Below, piece after piece: positions 26,868-34,631 of a stretch of 64,000 nucleotides of DNA. Within the stretch, counting starts at the first letter, position 1, and the number at the start of each line of letters is the position of its first letter. Below the pieces are notes generated by a model. That model saw only the letters and a list, made by a program, of their open reading frames with translations. It did not search any database and had not been told where the DNA came from. The translations under genes were made by a program, and so were the position numbers. The DNA is from CAKZQX01 sp034436755 (GTDB taxonomy: Bacteria > Chloroflexota > Chloroflexia > Chloroflexales > Chloroflexaceae), in assembly GCA_034436755.1 (NCBI GenBank), contig DAOTVB010000201.1, positions 186,001 through 250,000 of the forward strand, written 5' to 3'.

Positions 26868-27607
26868 GCGCGGCCCTGCCCAAACGCATCGCGCGCCTCT
26901 TCCACCGTGGTGTGGATGGCGAAGACCTGCGCAAAGCCGGTGATATCGAAGACCTCCAGCACCTGGGGTTGGAGCGCAGCCAGGCGCACTTCTCCGCCCA
27001 GCGTCATCAGATCTTTGCGGACCAGGAGTAAGGCGCGCAGGCCGCTGCTGCTCATAAAGGGCACATCGCTCAGATCCAGCAGCAGGTAGCGCGCCCCGGC
27101 ATCGATCTGGGTGCGGACTTCGGCGCTCATCTGGGGCGAGGTGACGGCGTCGATCCGGCCATGCAGGGGCAGCAGCGTAACCTCGGTCTGGGTCTCGTTC
27201 GTCAACTGCTTTACCAGGGTGAGCAGATTCCCCGCCTCCGGATCAAAATCAAAGCGCACCTCATCCATCAGGCGGGTCATCAGGTAGATGCCCAACCCAC
27301 CGACCTGGCGCTCCTCCAGGGGCAGCTCCAGGTTGGGCGGCTCGACCGCCTGCGGATCAAAGCGGCGGCCATGGTCGCACAAGCGGATCACCAGCCGATC
27401 ATCTGCGGCATACCACGCCACAACGATATCGCCGGGATGCTCGGCGTCATAGGCATACTGAATAATATTGGTCGCCGCCTCATCGACGGCCAGTTGGACC
27501 TGCCAGGTAGCGCGTTCGTCGAGCCCCAGTTGTTCGGCGGCCGCCGTAATAAAGGCGGTAATCTGCGCCAGGGCATCGAGGTTGGCGGTGAGCGTCAGGG
27601 TTTGCAT
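26864..27607 (-). CDS. Anti-sigma kinase (RsbW-like) fused to a STAS domain
   Basis: A 247-residue fusion. Residues 1-135 are a GHKL serine-kinase domain of the RsbW/SpoIIAB type (WQVQLAVDEAATNIIQYAY, VIRLCDHGRRFDP, GGLGIYLMTRLMDEVRF). Residues 140-247 are a STAS domain (VTLLPLHGRIDAVTSPQMSAEV, YLLLDLSDVPFMSSSGLRALL). MSSSGLR contains the Ser region normally phosphorylated by such kinases. Kinase and substrate are usually separate proteins; here they are joined, while a second free STAS protein is encoded 12 bases upstream. Its end overlaps the phosphatase start by four bases. It probably controls a sigma factor or another output by partner switching; no sigma gene is in the window. Confidence 0.88.
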   Translation of the reverse strand: MQTLTLTANLDALAQITAFITAAAEQLGLDERATWQVQLAVDEAATNIIQYAYDAEHPGDIVVAWYAADDRLVIRLCDHGRRFDPQAVEPPNLELPLEERQVGGLGIYLMTRLMDEVRFDFDPEAGNLLTLVKQLTNETQTEVTLLPLHGRIDAVTSPQMSAEVRTQIDAGARYLLLDLSDVPFMSSSGLRALLLVRKDLMTLGGEVRLAALQPQVLEVFDITGFAQVFAIHTTVEEARDAFGQGRA

Positions 27608-27619
27608 ACCTTCTCACAT

Positions 27620-27970
27620 CTAGAACGAGCCCACGGCATCGATGGTATCGCCGTACATCTCAAAGAGTGAGGTAAAGCCGGTCAGGTCAAAGACCTCTTT
27701 GATCCGGGGCGGCAGATGGGCAATCCGAATATCCCCACCTTCCAGATCGGTCACGTTCCAGTCCCGCGCCCGCTTGCGCGCCTCGATCAAGACTCGCAGG
27801 CCGGGGCTGCTGATATACTCCAGTTCCGCCAGATCCAGCACAATTCGGTGGCGCCCCGTGGCAAACAGGTCATCCAGCGCCTGCTTCAACTGGGGGGCGG
27901 TGGTGGCATCGACCCGCCCGCTCACGCTGAGTAGATCGACCCGGTTGAAGCGGCGATGCGTGATCTCCAT
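27620..27970 (-). CDS. STAS-domain anti-anti-sigma factor
   Basis: A 116-residue RsbV/SpoIIAA-like protein (MEITHRRFNRVDLLSVSGRVDATTAPQLKQAL ... HRIVLDLAELEYISSPGLRVLIEARKRA). The expected phospho-Ser lies in YISSPGLR. The ATG at 27970 is chosen because AAGGAGAAG is upstream; the frame is open ten codons further. It is the first gene of the operon STAS, RsbW-STAS, GAF-SpoIIE phosphatase. In known systems the unphosphorylated form binds the anti-sigma kinase and frees its target, and the phosphatase resets it. Confidence 0.9.
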   Translation of the reverse strand: MEITHRRFNRVDLLSVSGRVDATTAPQLKQALDDLFATGRHRIVLDLAELEYISSPGLRVLIEARKRARDWNVTDLEGGDIRIAHLPPRIKEVFDLTGFTSLFEMYGDTIDAVGSF

Positions 27971-28097
27971 AGCTTCTCCTTCAGGGTTATATGGCAGCAA
28001 AACGCCCGGTGTGCCGATTATAGCACACCGGGCGCGGGGTCTTTATCCATCTTAAGTTGGGTTATGTGGCCCTCCGAGCCACATTTTTCTCAATAAC

Positions 28098-28294
28098 AGG
28101 ACTTACGCGGTGGTTCATCAAACCGGATGTTTGAACAGATGAAAGCTCGTCTCGCCTGCGGCAGCATGGTACGTTTTCGATCTTTTTGGAAAAAAAGTGG
28201 CTCTCCGAGCCACTTTTTTTCCAAATAAGGATGTCCGATTCCACCCTGCCGGAGGCGAAATGTCCTTTCGAGTCAGTGACCGCGTAACTCGTGT
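28098..28294. repeat. Nested-hairpin element, full copy (C)
   Basis: 197 bp. Ends ACAGGACTTACGCGGT and ACCGCGTAACTCGTGT; middle arms TCGCCTGCGGCAGCATGGTA and CCACCCTGCCGGAGGCGAA; central hairpin arms TTTGGAAAAAAAGTGGCTC / GAGCCACTTTTTTTCCAAA with loop TCC at 28204-28206. CAATAACAGG lies on both sides. The inner stem sequence differs from all other copies yet still pairs. Confidence 0.85.
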
Positions 28295-28299
28295 CAATA

Positions 28300-28573
28300 A
28301 CAGGACTTACGCGGTGGGCTTTCAAATCAGGCATTTGCCTGGATGAACGTCCGATTCGCCTGCGGCAGCATGGTACTCCTGTTTTTCTTTTTTCAAAAAA
28401 TTCACGTTGTGAATTTTTTTGAAAAAGATCGGTTTGCTTCCGCCCGGCCGGAGGCGAAATTTTCTTTTGGATGAGTAACCGGCGTTTCATCCAGAGAACG
28501 GCAGAATCGCCTGCGGCAGTATGGTACTCTTTTTTTCTTTTGCTTCCGCCCGGCCGGAGGCGAAAATGCCTTT
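28300..28573. repeat. Nested-hairpin elements D (nearly full) and E (shortened)
   Basis: D begins ACAGGACTTACGCGGTG at 28300. It has middle arms TTCGCCTGCGGCAGCATGGTA and CCGCCCGGCCGGAGGCGAAA (to 28459) and the central hairpin TTCAAAAAATTCAC / GTGAATTTTTTTGAA with loop GTT. Its right end is eroded. E (about 28500-28573) keeps both middle arms but lacks the central hairpin, and abuts the stop codon of the HEAT-repeat gene, where it could serve as its terminator. Confidence 0.75.
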
Positions 28574-29729
28574 ATGATGAAGATATAAACGTATCCGCAA
28601 CGGCGCGTTCCTGCTCGTCGGTGGCCGGCAGCGGCTCGGAGCGGGGTCGGGTCGGCACGACCGGCTGGGCTGCGCGCAGCTTGTGCAGATGCGCCAGCGA
28701 CTCGACGGCCGCCTCATGCACGCTAGAGTCGCCGTCGCGCACGGCACAGGTCAGCGCGTTGATGACCTCCGCGGTGGCGGCGGCCGGTCCCATGGTGCCG
28801 AGCGCGCGCGCGGCCGCCTCACGCGCATAGAAGTCGGGATCTTGCAGCAGGGCCGTCAGCTTGTTGATCAGGAGCGGGGCGCTGGCCGGCTCGCCGATCT
28901 CGCTCAGGACCAGCGCGGTCGCCGTGCGCACAAAGCTGTCTTTTTCGTCGAGACAGACGACCAGATAGTCGATCAGTTGCGGCGAGACGATCCGCTCGCG
29001 GAAGGCCCCCAGTGCCCGGGCTGCCGCATAGCGCGTCTTCAGGTCACAGTCGAAGATGGCGACCTTGATCAGGGCTTTGATCAGCGGCATGGGCGGAGTT
29101 CCGGCCAGGTAGCCCAGCGTCCGCGCCGCCGCCGCCCGCACATGGGCCGCGCTGTCCTTCAGGCCATCGCGGAGCAGCACCAGATCCGCCGAGGTGTAGT
29201 GCCCCTTGCGCTGCTGCAGGCTGCGAATGGCATCGTAGCGCATCTGCCAGCCGGGGTCGGTTAGCAGGCGATGCAGTTGGGTGAATTCATCGGCGTCATA
29301 GCCGGCGATTTCATGCAGCAACGTCAGGCGTAGCCACTCGTCGCGTGAGCTGTTCAGGCGCTGGCGGGCCAGATGAATCACATCGAGCGCAACGATCAGT
29401 TGCTCAATCGCCGCGCGCAGTGGGGCGGTTGTGCGCAGCTCCCGCTCCAGCAGATGCGCCGCCTGGTAGCGCATCTGGGCCGCGCGTCGCACAATATGAT
29501 CTGCGCCCGGCCCCTGCGTAATTTGCGCCATGGCCAGCACTGCGGCCACCGGCTCGCGCTGGAACGCATCCAGAAATGGCTCCAGCGTGCGCACGGCCAG
29601 GTATGCAAGGACCGTGGTTGTCCCGGTTAGATGAATGTCCTGGCGCGGATTGCGAGCAAAGGTGTTGAGTCGTTCGACAATGTGCGCGCGCCATTGGTCC
29701 TGGTCAAACATAGTAGTACGCCATTTCAT
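28572..29729 (-). CDS. HEAT-repeat protein
   Basis: A 385-residue protein built mostly of HEAT/PBS-lyase-type helical repeats of about 30 residues. Repeats are clear from about residue 160 on: SAAHVRAAAARTLGYLAG, DLKTRYAAARALGAFRE, KDSFVRTATALVLSEIGEPAS, DFYAREAAARALGTMGPAA, DSSVHEAAVESLAHLHK. The N-terminal part is also helical. Such proteins act as scaffolds or, in a subset, in cofactor attachment; nothing here points to a particular partner. The ATG at 29729 is used (an ATG at 29711 is possible). It is separated from the partner-switch operon by hairpin elements C-E and may be an independent transcript. Confidence 0.85.
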   Translation of the reverse strand: MKWRTTMFDQDQWRAHIVERLNTFARNPRQDIHLTGTTTVLAYLAVRTLEPFLDAFQREPVAAVLAMAQITQGPGADHIVRRAAQMRYQAAHLLERELRTTAPLRAAIEQLIVALDVIHLARQRLNSSRDEWLRLTLLHEIAGYDADEFTQLHRLLTDPGWQMRYDAIRSLQQRKGHYTSADLVLLRDGLKDSAAHVRAAAARTLGYLAGTPPMPLIKALIKVAIFDCDLKTRYAAARALGAFRERIVSPQLIDYLVVCLDEKDSFVRTATALVLSEIGEPASAPLLINKLTALLQDPDFYAREAAARALGTMGPAAATAEVINALTCAVRDGDSSVHEAAVESLAHLHKLRAAQPVVPTRPRSEPLPATDEQERAVADTFISSS

Positions 29730-30412
29730 CGTTCTGCCTGTACGCTGGCCTACACCCTCCGCCAGTGAGTCCTTATTATAGCATAATGGATAACGCTTTG
29801 TCAGCCGATTTCTTTACATCAAGATGACGAAAAATCGGCGAAGAAAGTTGTCGTCAGAACCATTCGGCACATGCCGGGGAACACCCTGAACATAGCATAA
29901 AGTGTGCCGGGCGCAGTGCCGGCGACCATTTCTGCCTGTGCAGATCGTTAGCAGTGGGATGACAATCCGCTAACCGGGCGGTGGAGCGCTGATGCCGGTT
30001 GAGAGAATAGTCCAGCAGAACGGTGCATAAAATGCACCCTACGGCTGGTTTGCTCAACGCCGAGATGCAGAGACGCGGCGGGCACGTTGATGCCGGTTGA
30101 GAGAATAGTCCAGATATGGCGTGCCGCAGCAGAACGGTGCATAAAATGCACCCTACGGCTACGGCTAACCGGGCTGCGGAGCGCTGATGCCGGTTGAGAG
30201 AATAGTCCAGCAGAACGGTGCATAAAATGCACCCTACGGCTACTGCTGCGTCTGCCTAACCGGGCGGTGGGTGTGCCTACACACTACCCACGTAACGGCG
30301 AGGTGGGGTTATACTATACGGCATGGAGTATCCGGAAGATGGTCTCTGTGGGCGGCCATGGCTGATGGAGTGGCCCACTATGTAACGTGTGTCAGGAAGG
30401 AGTGCGGATTGC
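29730..30412. repeat. Intergenic region with a 98-bp repeat carrying triloop hairpins
   Basis: No gene seen. A unit starting GATGCCGGTTGAGAGAATAG begins at 29991, 30089 and 30186 (spacing 98 and 97 bases). Each copy contains AGAACGGTGCATAAAATGCACC, that is, a hairpin GGTGCAT-AAA-ATGCACC at 30022-30038, 30136-30152 and 30217-30233. TAACCGGGC-GGAGCGC segments separate them. At about 30372 CACTATGTAACGTGTGTCA resembles the right end of the 197-bp element. Confidence 0.8.
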
Positions 30413-31096
30413 ATGGGTGAACCAACCTCCCGCCGTATTCGGCGGCAACGCCTGGGCATTCGGCCCGGGACGGAACCTTACTATCAGATCGCTGAGCAGA
30501 CGGATAGCCGGCTGCTGCTGCAGTCGCGGCCCGATGCGAATCGGCGGGCGGGCTATCGCTTTATGGCGCGGGGCGCGGCGCTGCTGCTGCTGGGGCTGCT
30601 CTTCTTCTGTCTGACCTATACCACCCTGGGGCAGCAGGCCGAGGGCGCGTTTCTGAGCGTGGCCTTTGGCACGGTGGTCCTGGGGGTGCTGGGCTGGTTC
30701 GGGCTGAGCGGGCTGGTCGGTGGCCTGGCGGTTGCCACGACCGCGAATACGATTACGCTGGATACGGCGGCCCGGTCGCTGGTCTATGCCCAGCGCAGCC
30801 GGGTGCTGCGCCAGGTACGCGAACGCACCCAGACGCTGCATCTGGAGCAGGTGGCCCGGTTGCGGTTGCGCCCGCGTGCCTTTAAGCCCCCCGGCCTCTT
30901 GCAGCGGGTCCAATCAATCGTGGCGCTGGAGTTTGTCACCGACGAAGGGCATGTCTGGTTGATCGATAGCGCGGATGATCCCCTGGCACTGCAACCGACG
31001 GCGACCACGTTTGCGCAGATGCTCGGCCTGGAACTGGAGGTCGTGGACCGCGAGCAACCGGCGGAGCAGCCGGCGACCGGCGCAGATCGCGCCTGA
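30413..31096 (+). CDS. Membrane protein of unknown function (227 aa)
   Basis: A 227-residue protein with two adjacent membrane helices at about residues 50-100 (ALLLLGLLFFCLTYTTLG and FGTVVLGVLGWFGLSGLVGG). A basic N-terminus precedes them and a soluble C-terminal domain (TITLDTAARSLVYAQRSRVLRQVRERTQTLHLEQVARLRL) follows, with a beta-rich pattern like a PH-type fold. The ATG at 30413 follows AAGGAG by about 11 bases; a GTG at 30389 is an alternative. I cannot name a family. The next gene encodes a PP2C phosphatase with its own likely promoter. Confidence 0.7.
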   Translation: MGEPTSRRIRRQRLGIRPGTEPYYQIAEQTDSRLLLQSRPDANRRAGYRFMARGAALLLLGLLFFCLTYTTLGQQAEGAFLSVAFGTVVLGVLGWFGLSGLVGGLAVATTANTITLDTAARSLVYAQRSRVLRQVRERTQTLHLEQVARLRLRPRAFKPPGLLQRVQSIVALEFVTDEGHVWLIDSADDPLALQPTATTFAQMLGLELEVVDREQPAEQPATGADRA

Positions 31097-31121
31097 TGAT
31101 GCCGGCCTGACATTCTGTTCA

Positions 31122-31137
31122 GGGGGTTGCAACCCCC
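31122..31137. promoter_or_regulatory. Palindrome overlapping a -35 box (possible operator)
   Basis: GGGGGTTGCAACCCCC, a perfect 16-bp palindrome covering the -35 hexamer TTGCAA of the promoter at 31127-31155. It could bind a dimeric regulator, or be part of a hairpin ending the upstream transcript (no T-run). Confidence 0.4.
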
Positions 31138-31155
31138 GATCTGACGTGCTATACT
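31127..31155 (+). promoter_or_regulatory. Probable promoter of the PP2C phosphatase gene
   Basis: TTGCAA (31127-31132) and TATACT (31150-31155) with a 17-base spacer, about 60 bases before the start codon. Confidence 0.55.
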
Positions 31156-31216
31156 TTTCCCTCCCAGGGATTGATCGGGCGGGATTGGGGTTGGCTTATG
31201 AGGCAAAGGCAGCAGC

Positions 31217-32389
31217 ATGAAGGTGCGTTACGGCGCTCAATCGGACCTTGGTCTGAAGCGTGAAGTCAATCAGGACTGTTATGGGATAGCCGAGGCGCTC
31301 CCGTCGGAGCGGCAGGACCGGCTGCTGGTCGTCTGTGATGGGATGGGTGGGCATATGGCGGGGGAGGTTGCCAGCCGCCTGGGAGTGAGTGCCTTGCTGG
31401 CGCACTACTACGCCACGGCGCAGGAGGATCGCCGGGCGCTGCTGCCGGCGGCGCTGGTGGCGGCGAATCGCCAGGTCTATGAGCAGGGCCGGGGGACGAT
31501 GGGTACGACCAGTGTGGTGGCGCTGCTGCTGGGCGATCAACTGCATGTGGCGAATGTGGGCGATAGCCGGGCTTACCTGCTGCGCGATGGGCAGCTCCGG
31601 CAGCTTTCGCAGGACCACTCGTTTGTGGCCGAGCAGGTCGCCGCCGGGCTGTTGACCCCCGAGCAGGCCCGGGTGTCGGCGCATCGCAATATGATTACCC
31701 GCGCCCTCGGGCATCAGGCCGATGTGCAGGTTGATCTCTTTCCGCCGCTTACGCTCCAGCCGGGGGATAGTGTGATCCTCTCGACGGATGGGATGCATGG
31801 GCTGGTTGAAGACAGCGAGATCGCCGGGGTGGTCAGTACGCTGCTGCCGGAGGCGGCGGTAGAACAACTGGTGCAGATGGCGAATGCGCGCGGCGGGACG
31901 GATAATATTACGGTGGTGATTGCGCAGGTTGTTCCGCCGGAGGAGCCGCTTGACGCGCCGGCCGCCGGGTCGCTGCCGGTTACGCAACCGCTGCCGGTGC
32001 AACCACCCCCCCCGCCGGATGTGCCGGACGCGCCGGCCACCCCGGACGCGCCGACTCCTGCGGCGGCGGCCGGGGAGCGCCCGCTGACCCAACGGGGTGC
32101 GCTGCTGGCGCTGGCGGCGCTGCTGCTACTGCTGGCGGTTGGTGCGCTGGCCTTCCGCTTTTCGCCGGCCGGGGGCGGGGGTGCTCCGCCGCCCCAACTG
32201 GTCGCCTCGGCCACGGCGACGCTTACCCCAACCAGCGCCACTCCCAGTCCGACCACCGGCACGGTGACGCCGACTCGGACGCCAACAGAAACACCCACGC
32301 GCACGGCGACACCCACCGCTACCGCTACGCCGGTACCGCCACCAGTTGATGAACCGGCCGGGGCCGCCAGTGATGTCTGGCCGGGTTGA
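31217..32389 (+). CDS. PP2C-family Ser/Thr protein phosphatase with membrane anchor
   Basis: A 390-residue phosphatase. Residues 1-240 form the PP2C domain with metal-ligand motifs LLVVCDGMGGHMAGEVAS, GTTSVVALL, VGDSRAYLLRDG, STDGMHGLVED and GTDNITVVIAQV. It resembles Stp/PrpC phosphatases that reverse Hanks-type kinases. A Pro/Ala-rich linker, one membrane helix near 293-314 (GALLALAALLLLLAVGALAF) and a Thr/Pro-rich exposed tail (TPTRTPTETPTRTATPT) follow. No partner kinase gene is in the window. The catalytic domain faces the cytoplasm if the tail is outside, which its composition suggests. Confidence 0.93.
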   Translation: MKVRYGAQSDLGLKREVNQDCYGIAEALPSERQDRLLVVCDGMGGHMAGEVASRLGVSALLAHYYATAQEDRRALLPAALVAANRQVYEQGRGTMGTTSVVALLLGDQLHVANVGDSRAYLLRDGQLRQLSQDHSFVAEQVAAGLLTPEQARVSAHRNMITRALGHQADVQVDLFPPLTLQPGDSVILSTDGMHGLVEDSEIAGVVSTLLPEAAVEQLVQMANARGGTDNITVVIAQVVPPEEPLDAPAAGSLPVTQPLPVQPPPPPDVPDAPATPDAPTPAAAAGERPLTQRGALLALAALLLLLAVGALAFRFSPAGGGGAPPPQLVASATATLTPTSATPSPTTGTVTPTRTPTETPTRTATPTATATPVPPPVDEPAGAASDVWPG

Positions 32390-32474
32390 TGAACGTTGAA
32401 AATGAAATCCGGACATTCGTCGGTATGGAGTCCTGGCTTTTAAAGTTTGAAAAATAGTCCGGACATCACTGAAC

Positions 32475-32496
32475 AGGAGTCCCGGCTTTAGCCGGT
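32475..32496. repeat. Dispersed palindromic repeat
   Basis: AGGAGTCCCGGCTTTAGCCG..., a copy of the repeat also found at 18137-18158 and, as two inverted copies, at 40802-40854. It lies in the mutL upstream region. Confidence 0.7.
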
Positions 32497-32620
32497 GCAT
32501 ATCTGCCGGGGCCGCAGTATCCTGCCGGGAACGCCGGAACCGGCTGCAGCCGGGCCTCCGGCAGATGGATGTGGTAAAATAATAGAGGAAGTAGCAAATT
32601 TGTTCGCCGGGAGGTCGGGT

Positions 32621-34576
32621 ATGCCAATTCAGGTTTTAACTGCGGCAGTTGCCGCGCAGATCGCGGCCGGTGAAGTGGTCGAGCGGCCGGCCTCGGTGGT
32701 GAAAGAACTGCTGGAGAATGCCCTGGACGCAGGGGCGCGGCGAATTGCGGTTGAGGCGCGGGGTGGGGGGCTGCGCGAGCTGAAGGTCCAGGACGACGGC
32801 TGCGGTATTCCGGCGGCCGAGGTGGAACTGGCCTTTGAGCGGCATGCTACCAGCAAGCTGCGTGTGGCCGATGATCTCTGGGCGATTAATACGCTGGGCT
32901 TTCGCGGGGAGGCGCTGCCCAGTATTGCCAGTGTCTCGCAGGTGGTCTGTGTCACCCGCGCGTCCACCGAGGAACTGGGCAGTGAGTTGCGCATTGCGGG
33001 TGGCGAGGTGCAGGCGCGCACGCCGCGCGGCTGCTCGCCCGGTACCAGCATCACGATCCGCAATCTCTTCTACAACACCCCGGTGCGGCGCGAGTATCTG
33101 CGCTCCGATGCCACCGAGATGAGTGCGATCAGTACGGTGGTGCAGCAGTATGCGCTGGCCTACCCGGAGGTGCGCTTTATGCTGCTGCTGGATGGGCGGC
33201 TGGGGTTGCAGACGAGCGGCGATGGCGATCTGCGGGCGGTGTTGATCGAGTTGTATGGGATCGATGTGGCCCGGCAACTGCTGCCGGTGGCGGCGCAGCA
33301 TGGCGCAGGACCACAGGCGATCGACATCAGCGGGATGATCTCGCCCCCCGGGCTGACACGTAGTACGCGCAACTATCTGCATCTGTTTGTGAACCGGCGG
33401 GCGATCCAGGCGCGGGGGGTGCTTGCGGTGATTATCAACGAGGCCTATCATACGCTGCTGATGAAGGGGCGCTATCCGCTGGCGGTGCTCAATATTCAGG
33501 TGGACCCGGCCACGGTTGATGTGAATGTGCATCCGACCAAGAGTGAGGTGCGGTTTCAGTATCAGTCGCGGGTGAATGGGGTGCTGGGGCGGGCGATCCG
33601 CGCGGCGCTGCTGGAGGGCGCGGGGGTGCAGCCCTGGAGTGAGAGCGAGGCGGTGGGGGCGAGTGCGCAGCGGCGCTTTGAGTTGCGCCAGGTGGGGCAG
33701 AATAGTGCGGGTGAGCGTGACGCTGAACCGGCGCGGGCTGCGGCCTGGGGCGTGGCGGCCGGCGCGTGGGATACGCAGCATAGTCGCTGGGACGCTGGAG
33801 CGCAGGATCGAGAACTGAGAACTGAGCAGGTAGAACCCGGCACTGAGCACGCAGCACTGCCCACTGACCACGCAGCAGAGGTGGCGCGGGCAATTGGGGC
33901 GGAAGAGGTGCCGCCCCCGGCGGAGCAAGCGCGCTCTGATGCTGAGCGGCCGGCGCATCCTGAGCATGCCGCGCGTTCTGAGCGGCCGGCGGGGGCGACG
34001 CTGCCGCCGCTGCGAGTGGTGGGGCAGGTGGGCATGACCTATGTGGTGGCCGAGTCGCCGGAGGGGATGTATCTGATTGACCAGCATGCCGCGCATGAGC
34101 GGATCACCTATGAGCGGTTGATGGCGCAGCATGGCACGGGCGCGCTGGAGTCGCAGGGGTTGCTGCTGCCGCAGACGGTGACGCTGCCCCCGGCGGCGGC
34201 GGAGGTGCTGTTGCGCAATGCCGATGCGCTGGCGGAGTGGGGCTTTGCGCTGGAGGAGTGGGGCGAGGGTAGGGTGCGCCTGCGGGCGGTGCCGGCCACG
34301 CTGCCGCTGGAGGATCTGCCGACGGCGCTGCTGGAGGTGGCGGATTATCTGTTGGGGCGAGGGGGCAGTACGCCCAATGACTGGCGTGAGACGCTGCTGA
34401 CGACGCTTGCGTGCCATACCTCGGTGCGTGCGGGGCAGGCGCTCTCGCTGGAGGAGATGCGCGAGTTGCTGCTGCAACTGGAGAGTTGTATCAGTCCGCG
34501 CACCTGTCCGCATGGCCGCCCGACGATGATCCTGCTGACGCCGGGGCAACTGGAGCGGCAGTTTGGGCGGGTGTAG
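32621..34576 (+). CDS. mutL: DNA mismatch repair endonuclease MutL
   Basis: A 651-residue mismatch-repair protein. The N-terminal GHKL ATPase has AGEVVERPASVVKELLENALDAGA, DDGCGI, ERHATSKL and GFRGEALPSIASVS. The second domain contains KSEVRFQ. After a low-complexity linker (about residues 350-460) the C-terminal dimerisation domain carries the metal-dependent endonuclease motif DQHAAHERITYE near residue 487 and CPHGRP at 629-634. This MutL therefore likely nicks DNA itself, as in bacteria lacking MutH. The ATG at 32621 has GGGAGGT five bases upstream. The linker contains a 63-bp in-frame array of 7-bp repeats at 33812-33874, a sequence type otherwise found between genes here. Confidence 0.97.
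   Translation: MPIQVLTAAVAAQIAAGEVVERPASVVKELLENALDAGARRIAVEARGGGLRELKVQDDGCGIPAAEVELAFERHATSKLRVADDLWAINTLGFRGEALPSIASVSQVVCVTRASTEELGSELRIAGGEVQARTPRGCSPGTSITIRNLFYNTPVRREYLRSDATEMSAISTVVQQYALAYPEVRFMLLLDGRLGLQTSGDGDLRAVLIELYGIDVARQLLPVAAQHGAGPQAIDISGMISPPGLTRSTRNYLHLFVNRRAIQARGVLAVIINEAYHTLLMKGRYPLAVLNIQVDPATVDVNVHPTKSEVRFQYQSRVNGVLGRAIRAALLEGAGVQPWSESEAVGASAQRRFELRQVGQNSAGERDAEPARAAAWGVAAGAWDTQHSRWDAGAQDRELRTEQVEPGTEHAALPTDHAAEVARAIGAEEVPPPAEQARSDAERPAHPEHAARSERPAGATLPPLRVVGQVGMTYVVAESPEGMYLIDQHAAHERITYERLMAQHGTGALESQGLLLPQTVTLPPAAAEVLLRNADALAEWGFALEEWGEGRVRLRAVPATLPLEDLPTALLEVADYLLGRGGSTPNDWRETLLTTLACHTSVRAGQALSLEEMRELLLQLESCISPRTCPHGRPTMILLTPGQLERQFGRV
33812..33874. repeat. Heptanucleotide array inside mutL
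   Basis: Nine consecutive degenerate 7-bp units (GAACTGA, GAACTGA, GCAGGTA, GAACCCG, GCACTGA, GCACGCA, GCACTGC, CCACTGA, CCACGCA). 63 bp equals 21 codons, so the reading frame is kept. It encodes part of the linker between the ATPase and endonuclease domains. Confidence 0.85.
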
Positions 34577-34618
34577 CTGATGGCTGACGACTGACGGCTG
34601 ACGGCTGACGGCTGACCG
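34577..34618. repeat. Heptanucleotide tandem array (CTGACGG)
   Basis: Six units starting right after the mutL stop codon (CTGATGG, CTGACGA, three CTGACGG, CTGACCG). Confidence 0.85.
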
Positions 34619-34631
34619 CCATCTGCCATCC

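Noticed and set aside
29991..30260. Possible CRISPR array from the three evenly spaced repeats.
   Set aside because: The repeat unit of about 60-98 bp is too long, spacers are not unique 30-40-mers, there are only three copies, and no cas gene is present.
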